From positions 1 to 5,970 of the forward strand of contig NZLV01000057.1 of NCBI GenBank assembly GCA_002694345.1: a stretch of 5,970 bases of DNA. The letters run 5' to 3'. The notes beneath the pieces were generated by a model. That model was given only the letters and a program-made list of their open reading frames with translations. It did not search any database and had not been told where the DNA came from. Made by a program: the position numbers and the translations under genes. Below, piece after piece: positions 1 through 4,797 of the stretch. Source of the DNA: Maricaulis sp. Lineage in GTDB: Bacteria; Pseudomonadota; Alphaproteobacteria; Caulobacterales; Maricaulaceae. Every line of letters begins with the position of its first letter. Positions within the stretch are counted from its first letter, which is position 1.

Positions 1-549
1 CCGCGTGGTGCGCTGGTCGGTGAGGTCTATCCGCAGGCCGCGGCGGATGATGCCGGGCTGCGCCAGGGTGATGTGATCCTGGCGATCGACGGTCGCGACA
101 TCAATGACGAGTCGGGCGCCCGTTTCCGCCTGGCCACCCGCGCAGCCGGCGATGAAGCCCGTTTCACGATCCTGCGCAACGAGCGCGAGCTGGATGTGGA
201 TGTGCGGGTGGAAGCCGCACCGGGGACTCTGGAGCCGACGCCGTTCGAGGCTGAAGGCCGCAACCCGTTCAACGGGGCGGGCCTGGTCGAGATGTCGCCG
301 GCTTTCAATGAACGCGTCGGGATCGATCCCTTCCTGGACGGCGTGATCGTCTGGGGGGCTGCCCGTCGCAGCATTGCGTCGCGATTCGGCTTCCGGGCCG
401 GGGACCGCGTCGTGGAAGTGATGGGCATTCCGGTGCGCACCATGGATGATCTGGCCGAAGCGCTGGCCCGCCATGATGGCGAACGGGTCTGGCCCGTTGT
501 CATCGAACGGCGTGGGCGTCGCTACGAGACGGCGCTGCAGCTCTACTGA
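1..549 (+). CDS. Do/DegQ-family periplasmic serine protease, C-terminal part (two PDZ domains), 5' truncated by window edge
   Basis: The frame is open from base 1 to a TGA at 547-549, giving the last 182 residues of a longer protein. Residues about 3-73 form one PDZ domain: a GALV carboxylate-binding loop at the edge, then 'AGLRQGDVILAIDGRDI'. A linker containing 'RNPFNGAGLVEMSP' (about 87-100) leads into a second PDZ-like domain ending in 'FRAGDRVVEVMGIPV' (131-145) and a terminal beta strand. This protease-less tail with two PDZ domains and the RNPxxGA linker is typical of alphaproteobacterial DegP/DegQ (HtrA) proteases, which degrade or chaperone misfolded envelope proteins. The catalytic His-Asp-Ser domain and signal peptide would lie upstream, outside the window, so activity cannot be judged. 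A GTG at 73 lies inside the first PDZ domain and is not the true start. The gene converges on the VOC gene with 28 bases between stops and no clear terminator. Another PDZ protein is possible but less likely. Confidence 0.85.
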   Translation, partial: PRGALVGEVYPQAAADDAGLRQGDVILAIDGRDINDESGARFRLATRAAGDEARFTILRNERELDVDVRVEAAPGTLEPTPFEAEGRNPFNGAGLVEMSPAFNERVGIDPFLDGVIVWGAARRSIASRFGFRAGDRVVEVMGIPVRTMDDLAEALARHDGERVWPVVIERRGRRYETALQLY

Positions 550-577
550 GGCCTGCCGGGGCGATTCGGGGCGCCGG

Positions 578-1021
578 TCAGCGCTTGCGCTCGACCAGGC
601 TCCAGACATGACCGAAGGGGTCGCGCAGCTTGGCGTGCTGGCCGAAGAATTCCTGCGTCAGGGGGCGCAGGATTTTCGCGCCGGCAGCACTGGCCCGGTC
701 AAACCAGCCCTGGGCATCAGCCACATTCAGATTGATGGTCGACGTGGTGCGGCCGTCCAGCGTCCTGGGTGAGACATTGCCGATCAGATCGTCCGGATCG
801 GGAAACTCGTCGGCCAGCATGAGAATGCCGCCATTGATGCGCAGGGTGGCGTGGCCCAGCTTGCCCTCGTGCTCATAGCGCTCCAGCACTTCCGCCCCGA
901 AGGCCGCTTCATAGAAGGCGAGGGCGGCAGCGCCATCGTCGACGCTGAGATAGGGCACGACCCGCATTTCCAGGCTGACCTGTGTCGTGTCGGTGACCGG
1001 TGTCTCCTGTATCGTCGTCAT
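578..1021 (-). CDS. VOC-superfamily protein (glyoxalase / PhnB-like fold)
   Basis: A 147-residue protein with the paired beta-alpha-beta-beta-beta modules of the vicinal oxygen chelate fold. Module 1 starts at 'VVPYLSVDDGAAALAFYEAAFGA' (the FYxxxFGA turn at about 37-43) and carries 'GHATLRI' (H57, a usual metal-ligand position) and 'LMLAD'. Module 2 has 'INLNVADAQGWFDRA' and ends with 'LRDPFGHVWSL' (D134, H138), the hallmark of the PhnB / 3-demethylubiquinone methyltransferase-like subgroup. Family members include metal-dependent lyases, dioxygenases and drug-binding proteins, so the substrate cannot be named; most relatives with this C-terminal signature are uncharacterised. The ATG at 1021 is chosen because GGAGG (1027-1031 on the opposite strand) sits 5 bases upstream; an in-frame GTG at 1084 would add 21 residues that do not look like VOC sequence. 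No signal peptide, so probably cytoplasmic. It is divergent from rarA across about 105 bases. Confidence 0.85.
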   Translation of the reverse strand: MTTIQETPVTDTTQVSLEMRVVPYLSVDDGAAALAFYEAAFGAEVLERYEHEGKLGHATLRINGGILMLADEFPDPDDLIGNVSPRTLDGRTTSTINLNVADAQGWFDRASAAGAKILRPLTQEFFGQHAKLRDPFGHVWSLVERKR

Positions 1022-1126
1022 GTTGTCCTCCCAGACTGAGACCATCACCCTAGCACGGCGGACCGTTGCTGCGGACAGGCGCACCGGGCAGGTGTGCCGG
1101 GGCGCCCGGCATGGCAGGGTGGGCGC
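1022..1126. promoter_or_regulatory. Divergent intergenic region between VOC gene and rarA
   Basis: The 105 bases must carry promoters for both the - strand VOC gene and the + strand rarA. I see the VOC Shine-Dalgarno (GGAGG, complement of 1027-1031) but no convincing -35/-10 pair on either strand. A perfect 6-bp stem with a 3-base loop (GCCGGG-GCG-CCCGGC, 1096-1110) lies 16 bases before the rarA ATG, within its probable leader. It has no T tract, so it is not a terminator. The rarA ribosome binding site is weak (AGGGTGG at about 1116-1122). Confidence 0.5.
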
Positions 1127-2443
1127 ATGAGCAGCTTGTTCGAATCAGCCGGCCTCGAGGCCGAAGCCCCCCGTCCCCTGGCAGACCGTCTGCGGCCGCG
1201 CACGCTGGACGAGGTCGTGGGCCAGGACCACCTGCTCAAGGGCGACGGGCCGATTGCGCGGATGCGGGCACAGGGGCGGCTGGCCTCGTTGATCCTGTGG
1301 GGACCGCCCGGTGTCGGCAAGACGACGACGGCGCGCTTGCTGGCCGAGGATAGCGGGCTGGAATTCGAGCCCCTGTCAGCGGTCTTTTCCGGTGTGGCTG
1401 ATCTCAAGAAGGCCTTTGAGCGAGCGCGGGCCCGCCGCCAGTCCGGCCGGGGCACGCTGTTGTTCGTGGATGAGATCCACCGCTTCAACCGGGCCCAGCA
1501 GGACGGTTTCCTGCCGGTGGTGGAAGAGGGGGTGGTCACGCTGGTGGGCGCGACCACGGAAAATCCGTCCTTTGAACTCAATGCCGCGCTTTTGTCGCGC
1601 TGCCAGGTCTTGGTCCTGAAACGGCTCGACGAGACGGGGCTGGACCTTCTCATGGCGCGGGCCGAACAGGAAATGGGACGGGCGCTGCCGCTGGATGAGG
1701 GGGGGCGGTCGGCGCTGCGCGCCATGGCCGATGGTGATGGCCGCTATCTGCTCAACCTGGTCGAGGAGGTCTTCACCTTCGATTTCCCCGAACCGGTCAC
1801 GGCCCAGCGTCTGGCCGAACTTCTGAACAAGCGCCCGCAAGCCTATGACAAGGACCGGGATGAGCATTACAACCTCATCTCCGCCCTGCACAAATCCGTC
1901 CGCGGTTCCGATCCGGATGCCGCGCTCTACTGGTTCGCCCGCATGCTGGAAGGCGGCGAGGACCCGCTTTTCCTGGCCCGGCGCCTGGTGCGCATGGCGT
2001 CGGAAGATATCGGCCTGGCCGATCCGACCGGTCTGATGATCGCGTCCGAAGCGGCCCGCACCTATGAACGCCTGGGCTCACCGGAAGGCGAGCTGGCGCT
2101 GGCCCATGCCGTCGTGCATCTGGCCACGGCCCCCAAATCCAACGCGGTTTACACGGCCTACAAGAGGGCCCGGCGCCTGGCCAAGGATACCGGTTCGCTG
2201 ATGCCCCCGGCCCATATCCTCAATGCCCCCACCAAGCTCATGGAGAGCCAGGGCTATGGCAAAGGGTATGAGTATGATCACGATGTGCAGGGCGGTGTGT
2301 CCGGACAGGACTATTTCCCGGATGAACTGGCGCAGCGCCCGGTCCTCTACGAGCCGAAGGATGTCGGCCGGGAAGCGCCGATCCGCGAACGCCTGACCCG
2401 GTGGCGGGCCCTGCGTGATGCGAGGCGGAAAAGCCGTGAATAA
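1127..2443 (+). CDS. rarA: Replication-associated recombination protein A (RarA/MgsA), AAA+ ATPase
   Basis: A complete 438-residue protein, close to the family length of about 430-450. RarA is a tetrameric DNA-dependent ATPase related to clamp loaders (eukaryotic WRNIP1/Mgs1) that acts at stalled replication forks and single-stranded DNA ends. Visible in order: an N-terminal 'MSSLF' followed by 'PLADRLRPRTLDEVVGQDHLL' (17-37); Walker A GPPGVGKT (59-66); Walker B LLFVDEIH (111-118); sensor 1 region 'VGATTENPSFELN' (140-152); the arginine-finger motif LSRC (R158); and a sensor 2-like GDGR (R206). The helical tetramerisation domain follows, with 'ALHKSVRGSDPDAALYW' (253-269), 'RRLVRMASEDIGLADP' (285-300), 'AHAVVHLATAPKSNAVYTAY' (326-345) and the C-terminal 'GYEYDHD' (380-386). 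All motifs are intact. The ATG at 1127 gives the canonical N-terminus; a GTG at 1094 would add an unconserved 11 residues. It probably has its own promoter in the divergent region. Confidence 0.97.
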   Translation: MSSLFESAGLEAEAPRPLADRLRPRTLDEVVGQDHLLKGDGPIARMRAQGRLASLILWGPPGVGKTTTARLLAEDSGLEFEPLSAVFSGVADLKKAFERARARRQSGRGTLLFVDEIHRFNRAQQDGFLPVVEEGVVTLVGATTENPSFELNAALLSRCQVLVLKRLDETGLDLLMARAEQEMGRALPLDEGGRSALRAMADGDGRYLLNLVEEVFTFDFPEPVTAQRLAELLNKRPQAYDKDRDEHYNLISALHKSVRGSDPDAALYWFARMLEGGEDPLFLARRLVRMASEDIGLADPTGLMIASEAARTYERLGSPEGELALAHAVVHLATAPKSNAVYTAYKRARRLAKDTGSLMPPAHILNAPTKLMESQGYGKGYEYDHDVQGGVSGQDYFPDELAQRPVLYEPKDVGREAPIRERLTRWRALRDARRKSRE

Positions 2444-2513
2444 TTGGACGCTTGCCTGAGAGGGCATTCACGCCAATCCTGCCCCTCCAAAAATGAAACT
2501 CTGGGGGGAGATC

Positions 2514-2888
2514 ATGAATCCGATCCGCATCAATCTGACGCTGGGCCTTGCCTGGCTTTTGCTGGGCATGCTGCTGGGCGAGCATATGGGGCGATCTGGC
2601 GATCACGCACAAATGCCGACCCATGCCCACATCATGCTGCTGGGCGGTGTCCTGTCGATCAGCTGGGCTGTCATCTACAAGGTTTTCGACATTCCGGCAG
2701 GATTGCTGGCCTGGATACAGACCGGCTTTCACCATGTCTCCGCAGCGGTGATGATCACCGCCCTCTACATGCTCTACGGCCATCTTGCCGAAGAGGCGGC
2801 ACTGGGGCCGGTGCTGGGGATTTCGGCGATCGGCGCCGTTGTGTCGGTTCTGCTGGTTCTGGTTCAGACGCTGAGAGCCCGGCTGTAG
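2514..2888 (+). CDS. Small four-helix histidine-rich membrane protein, function unknown
   Basis: A 124-residue hydrophobic protein with four predicted membrane segments at about 7-24, 38-58, 63-88 and 98-119. Helix 2 begins with H37-A-H39 ('PTHAHIMLLGGVLSISWAV') and helix 3 carries H73-H74 ('WIQTGFHHVSAAVM'); H24, H31 and H90 lie near membrane edges. A 'HAHxxLLG' helix paired with a histidine in the next helix recalls a group of short alphaproteobacterial membrane proteins that resemble fragments of haem-copper oxidase subunit I or NnrS. That is from memory, and haem or metal binding here is inference. The ATG at 2514 is preferred because GGGGAG (2505-2510) lies just upstream, though the spacing of 3 bases is short. 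An ATG at 2493 would add seven residues and lacks a comparable site. It lies 70 bases after rarA on the same strand without a visible terminator, so it may be read through. Its stop is 4 bases from that of the convergent gene. Confidence 0.8.
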   Translation: MNPIRINLTLGLAWLLLGMLLGEHMGRSGDHAQMPTHAHIMLLGGVLSISWAVIYKVFDIPAGLLAWIQTGFHHVSAAVMITALYMLYGHLAEEAALGPVLGISAIGAVVSVLLVLVQTLRARL

Positions 2889-2892
2889 CGGA

Positions 2893-3582
2893 TCAGTTTT
2901 CGCTGTCGCAGGCTTCACTGACGAAGGCATCCGGATCGAGCGGCGGCAGGCCCAGACCTTCGCGCCGCTCATTCAGGAATTCCGGCTCCAGAATCGGGGC
3001 GAGGGTGGTCTGGCCGGCCTCGCAGACGCTCTGCGTGCCATAGGGCTGGGGCTGGCCATCGGTGACGGCTTGAGCGTCGGCCATGCCGGCAAACAGGGCA
3101 CCATCATAGCCTCCGCTGAAAGCGACCGGTTCCAGCGCCGCGATGATGGCGGGGCCGGACGTGTCATCCCGTTCGGCCCAGCGCAGGATCTGCGCCGCCA
3201 TGTCGGGGGCTTCCAGATAGAGGATGGGGAAATATTCCGGATCCAGCTGGCCGATGGCCCAGCGGTTGTTCTCGGCTTCCAATTGGGCGATCTCAACGGA
3301 GAAGGCGCGCATGATCTCCGCTTGGGCGCCATCTTCCAGATCGGTGCGTCCGATGACGGGGATGATCAGGCTGGGCAGATAGCGCTCGCGGGCGCGCCGG
3401 GCGGCCAGCTCTGCGGCCAGTTCAACGTAGGCGGCATGCTGATAGCCGATCTCTTCGATCAGGGTGGCGGCATCGGTGGCGGGACCGGATGGTTCCGAGA
3501 CCTCGGTACCGGGTGAAGCCTCTATCTGGGGTGCCGGGGCATCCTGCGCGAGCAGGATCGCAGCGAGTGCGGTGAGCAGCAT
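2893..3582 (-). CDS. Exported DUF6624-like protein
   Basis: A 229-residue protein. Residues 1-12 ('MLLTALAAILLA') form a short hydrophobic segment that looks like a signal peptide, although it lacks the usual basic n-region. A low-complexity Pro/Ser/Glu/Ala stretch (about 14-40) follows, then a helical domain with 'MRAFSVEIAQLEAENNRWAI' (91-110), a 'GPAIIAALEPVAF' helix and the motif 'GQPQPYGTQ' (176-184). The xPQxYGTQ signature near the C-terminus, after a helix-rich segment with conserved aromatic and acidic residues, is what I recall of DUF6624 proteins, whose function is unknown. Two cysteines (C187, C225) could form a disulfide in the periplasm. The ATG at 3582 is chosen because AGGAG (complement of 3591-3595) sits 8 bases upstream. 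A GTG at 3606 would add a basic residue to the n-region but has no ribosome binding site. The gene appears transcribed alone, with no terminator in the 4 bases before the convergent gene. Confidence 0.8.
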   Translation of the reverse strand: MLLTALAAILLAQDAPAPQIEASPGTEVSEPSGPATDAATLIEEIGYQHAAYVELAAELAARRARERYLPSLIIPVIGRTDLEDGAQAEIMRAFSVEIAQLEAENNRWAIGQLDPEYFPILYLEAPDMAAQILRWAERDDTSGPAIIAALEPVAFSGGYDGALFAGMADAQAVTDGQPQPYGTQSVCEAGQTTLAPILEPEFLNERREGLGLPPLDPDAFVSEACDSEN

Positions 3583-3642
3583 GACACGATCTCCTGATTG
3601 AAACACCAGTCTAGGATGTTCGGGCGCGCTGCCAAGGGCGCA

Positions 3643-3676
3643 AACAAAAAGCGGGAGCTGTGGGGGCAGCTCCCGC
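3643..3676 (-). terminator. Intrinsic terminator after microprotein gene 1
   Basis: A perfect 10-bp stem (3651-3660 with 3667-3676, GCGGGAGCTG/CAGCTCCCGC) and a 6-base loop is followed on the - strand by TTTTTGTTTG (3650-3641). This fits a rho-independent terminator for the 33-residue gene ending at 3768. On the + strand the hairpin is followed by TCTTGTTT, so weak bidirectional function is possible, but no + strand gene ends nearby. Confidence 0.85.
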
Positions 3677-3767
3677 TCTTGTTTGATCAGGGTCTCGATC
3701 CGACCGGTGCGTGCTGTCTCGTGAGGCGGTGAGGTAGCAGGGACCGGGATCGTTGCCGTTCTGGGTC

Positions 3768-3869
3768 TTAGGCAACCGCGCCGGACAGCGCGATCGTCAT
3801 GGCCCCAAACACACCGGCCACGAAGAGGATGTTGATCACCGTCGACAGGGTTGAGTTGACGCGGTCCAT
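3768..3869 (-). CDS. 33-residue single-helix membrane microprotein (paralogue 1)
   Basis: A short gene with an ATG at 3869 and TAA at 3768-3770. Evidence that it is real: an AAAAGGA ribosome binding site (complement of 3877-3883) 7 bases upstream, an intrinsic terminator downstream, and a second gene 233 bases upstream whose product has the same length and aligns without gaps. The product has a short polar N-terminus ('MDRVNSTLST') and one hydrophobic segment (about 11-33, 'VINILFVAGVFGAMTIALSG') long enough to cross the membrane. Residues shared with the partner are M1, R3, L8, S9, N13, L15-F16-V17, G19, F21-G22-A23, I26 and L28. The common 'LFVxGxFGA' core with a GxxG spacing suggests helix packing. 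I do not recognise the family. It could be a subunit of a membrane complex, a small regulator or a type I toxin-like peptide; nothing here decides. The frame stays open further upstream to 4358, but no good start exists there. Confidence 0.75.
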   Translation of the reverse strand: MDRVNSTLSTVINILFVAGVFGAMTIALSGAVA

Positions 3870-3889
3870 AATGAAGTCCTTTTCTCTTG

Positions 3890-3913
3890 GCGAGCCGGGC
3901 CCTCCCGGTTCGC
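3890..3913 (-). promoter_or_regulatory. Leader hairpin just upstream of the microprotein 1 ribosome binding site
   Basis: On the - strand the arms GCGA-A-CCGGG and CCCGG-C-TCGC pair (9 pairs with one A/C mismatch) around an AGGG loop. It ends 6 bases before the A-rich Shine-Dalgarno and lacks a T tract, so it is not a terminator. It would place the ribosome binding site in an unpaired stretch directly after a stable stem. It may stabilise the mRNA or control translation; its role is unproven. Confidence 0.5.
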
Positions 3914-3934
3914 GTCTTGGTAAATAAGGACTTA

Positions 3935-3995
3935 GCGAAATTCCGGAAGCGCTATTTCGCCAATGCAGCATTGCAAATTTGCATATTAAACGTTT
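3935..3995. promoter_or_regulatory. AT-rich, palindrome-dense upstream region of microprotein gene 1
   Basis: Several dyads lie end to end: GCGAAAT...ATTTCGC (3935-3941 with 3954-3960), CAATGC-A-GCATTG (3961-3973), the perfect 12-bp palindrome TGCAAATTTGCA (3972-3983) and AAACGTTT (3988-3995). The segment is clearly more AT-rich than its surroundings and lies between the terminator of microprotein gene 2 and the leader of gene 1. It is the expected place for the gene 1 promoter and for transcription factor binding. I cannot assign -35/-10 boxes with confidence. Confidence 0.5.
3955..3971 (-). promoter_or_regulatory. Shared upstream box, copy 1
   Basis: On the - strand it reads ATGCTGCA-TTG-GCGAAA. 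The same two blocks with the same 3-base spacing occur upstream of microprotein gene 2 (4235-4251), giving 14 of 17 bases identical. This copy is 85 bases from the start codon. It could be a common operator or a -10/discriminator region. Confidence 0.45.
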
Positions 3996-4004
3996 GTTAG
4001 CATG

Positions 4005-4036
4005 GCAAAAAAGAAAGGGCGGCCGAAGCCACCCTT
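4005..4036 (-). terminator. Intrinsic terminator after microprotein gene 2 (UUCG tetraloop)
   Basis: On the - strand, AAGGGTGGC-TTCG-GCCGCCCTT (4036-4015) forms a 9-bp stem with one G-U pair closed by C(UUCG)G, an unusually stable tetraloop. TCTTTTTTGCC follows (4014-4004). It is a textbook rho-independent terminator and separates the two microprotein genes into individual transcripts. Confidence 0.92.
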
Positions 4037-4103
4037 GCTGCAGACTGGGTCTGAAGGCGTCCGTCCGGTGACGGCGCCTGTGTGTCGGGACCGGAATCGG
4101 TCC
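4037..4103 (-). other. Structured 3' UTR of microprotein gene 2 (chain of hairpins)
   Basis: Between the stop codon and the terminator, three further hairpins follow each other on the - strand. The first is GGACCG-ATTC-CGGTCC (4103-4088), which overlaps the last base of the stop codon. The second is a 9-bp stem with one bulged base and an ACCG loop (4078-4056). The third is CAGAC-CCA-GTCTG (4053-4041). With the terminator this makes four stem-loops in about 90 bases, and little of the sequence is left unpaired. It may protect the mRNA 3' end or be a 3' UTR-derived small RNA. No known RNA family was recognised. Confidence 0.5.
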
Positions 4104-4204
4104 TAGCCGGCGAGGGCCGTCAGAACGATCATGGCCGCGCCGAAAAATCCGATCACGAACAGCGTGTTGAAGGCGCTGGAGAGCTGGGTCGGGGTACGGG
4201 TCAT
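4103..4204 (-). CDS. 33-residue single-helix membrane microprotein (paralogue 2)
   Basis: ATG at 4204, TAG at 4103-4105. AAAGGAG (complement of 4211-4217), a near-perfect Shine-Dalgarno, lies 6 bases upstream, the best in this window. The product has a polar, threonine-rich N-terminus ('MTRTPTQLSS') and one hydrophobic segment (about 11-32) with 'NTLFVIGFFGAAMIVL'. It aligns without gaps to the 33-residue product of the gene at 3768-3869: 14 identical residues, concentrated in the 'LFVxGxFGA' core, while the codons differ freely. That pattern indicates an old duplication kept under selection on the protein. It is divergent from crcB across 194 bases, carries the shared upstream box, and ends in a hairpin-rich 3' UTR with a strong terminator. 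The open frame extends upstream to 4471, overlapping crcB, but the ribosome binding site and the paralogue fix the short start. No family is recognised. Confidence 0.8.
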   Translation of the reverse strand: MTRTPTQLSSAFNTLFVIGFFGAAMIVLTALAG

Positions 4205-4234
4205 GGGAGTCTCCTTTCCATCGGGCTCTGCGAG

Positions 4235-4251
4235 TTTCGCATGTGCAGCAT
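4235..4251 (-). promoter_or_regulatory. Shared upstream box, copy 2
   Basis: On the - strand it reads ATGCTGCA-CAT-GCGAAA, matching copy 1 except in the 3-base spacer. It is 30 bases from the start codon of microprotein gene 2. The overlapping TATGCT could serve as a -10 element with TTGTGC 16 bases upstream as -35, a weak but possible sigma-70-type match. It lies in an AT-rich dip between two GC-rich genes. Confidence 0.45.
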
Positions 4252-4284
4252 AAACAGAATGTTGCGGTGCACAATTTCCAGAAA

Positions 4285-4331
4285 CGGATATCGGATATGT
4301 AAATCCGGGTGGCCCGGCGGGCCGCATCCGG
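4285..4331 (+). promoter_or_regulatory. crcB upstream region: tandem 7-mer and GC-rich hairpin
   Basis: A tandem repeat CGGATAT-CGGATAT (4285-4298) is followed by an imperfect hairpin of about 11 pairs (4305-4331: CCGGGT-GGCCC, loop GGC, GGGCC, a two-base bulge, ATCCGG). The hairpin lies 67 bases before the crcB start and has no T tract. It may be a leader structure or operator. The consensus of the fluoride riboswitch (crcB motif) was looked for and not found. Confidence 0.35.
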
Positions 4332-4398
4332 TGCGTACGGGGCCGGGGCTGAAACCATTGTGCTTGCGTCACGCGGGGCAGGGCCTTATCGAGCCGCC

Positions 4399-4797
4399 AT
4401 GACCAACCTTCTCCTGATCGGCGCCGGTGGCGCACTGGGGGCGATATCCCGCCACCTGCTCGGCCGCGCATCCCTGCGCTGGCTGGGACCGGACATGCCG
4501 TTCGGTCTGCCCTGGGGCACGTTGGCGGCCAATGTCATCGGTGGTCTCCTGATGGGTTTGCTGGTCGGCTGGCTGGCGCTGTCGGGCCGGGGGGCGATGG
4601 ATCATGATATCCGGCTCTTCGGGGCTGTCGGATTACTGGGCGGGTTCACAACCTTCTCGGCCTTCTCGCTGGAACTGGCGCAGATGGTGGAGCGCAAGCA
4701 GGTCGCGCTCGCTTTTTCCTATGCCGCCGGTTCGGTGCTTCTGTGTCTGGCCGCGGTCTTCCTGGGCCTGTTTGTCATGCGAAAGGTGCTGGCATGA
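4399..4797 (+). CDS. crcB: CrcB/Fluc fluoride-specific ion channel
   Basis: A 132-residue inner-membrane protein, normal for single-domain CrcB (about 125-130). Fluc channels are dual-topology dimers that let fluoride leak out of the cytoplasm and so protect enolase and pyrophosphatase. The four helices lie at about 2-22, 38-62, 71-93 and 103-127. Family signatures are intact: 'GAGGALGAISRHLLG' (8-22, R18), 'GTLAANVIGG' (40-49, pore-lining N45) and 'GLLGGFTTFSAFSLE' (78-92), the last with the Phe-box residues F83 and F86 and the break around the central TTFS. The ATG at 4399 gives the expected N-terminus; the upstream ribosome binding site is poor. The frame is open from a GTG at 4309, but the extra 30 residues are unlike the family. 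The last codons overlap the start of rluC (ATGA), so the two are probably one transcript with coupled translation. An intact single copy suggests a homodimer. Confidence 0.96.
   Translation: MTNLLLIGAGGALGAISRHLLGRASLRWLGPDMPFGLPWGTLAANVIGGLLMGLLVGWLALSGRGAMDHDIRLFGAVGLLGGFTTFSAFSLELAQMVERKQVALAFSYAAGSVLLCLAAVFLGLFVMRKVLA

Noticed and set aside
2238..2972. A 244-codon - strand frame spanning the end of rarA and the four-helix membrane protein gene.
   Set aside because: It overlaps two well-supported + strand genes, shows no ribosome binding site or family motif, and its composition (His/Arg/Gln-rich) is that of an antisense shadow.
3070..3516. A 148-codon + strand frame antisense to the DUF6624-like gene.
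   Set aside because: Gly/Asp-rich shadow translation. The opposite strand has a good ribosome binding site, a signal-peptide-like start and a family motif.
3651..3676. Terminator serving the DUF6624-like gene.
   Set aside because: It lies upstream of that - strand gene, and the T tract is on the - strand after the microprotein 1 gene, so it ends the microprotein 1 transcript.
3768..4358. A single 196-codon - strand frame covering both microprotein genes.
   Set aside because: It would run through a strong intrinsic terminator and antisense to microprotein 2 signals in another frame. Only the last 33 codons have a ribosome binding site and a paralogue.
4300..4398. Possible fluoride riboswitch before crcB, suggested by GGGGCTGAAACC near 4344-4365.
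   Set aside because: The 5' part of the consensus (GATG...CCGCC with the following AAC segment) and the matching pseudoknot partner are not found in the expected order; the resemblance is limited to a few bases.
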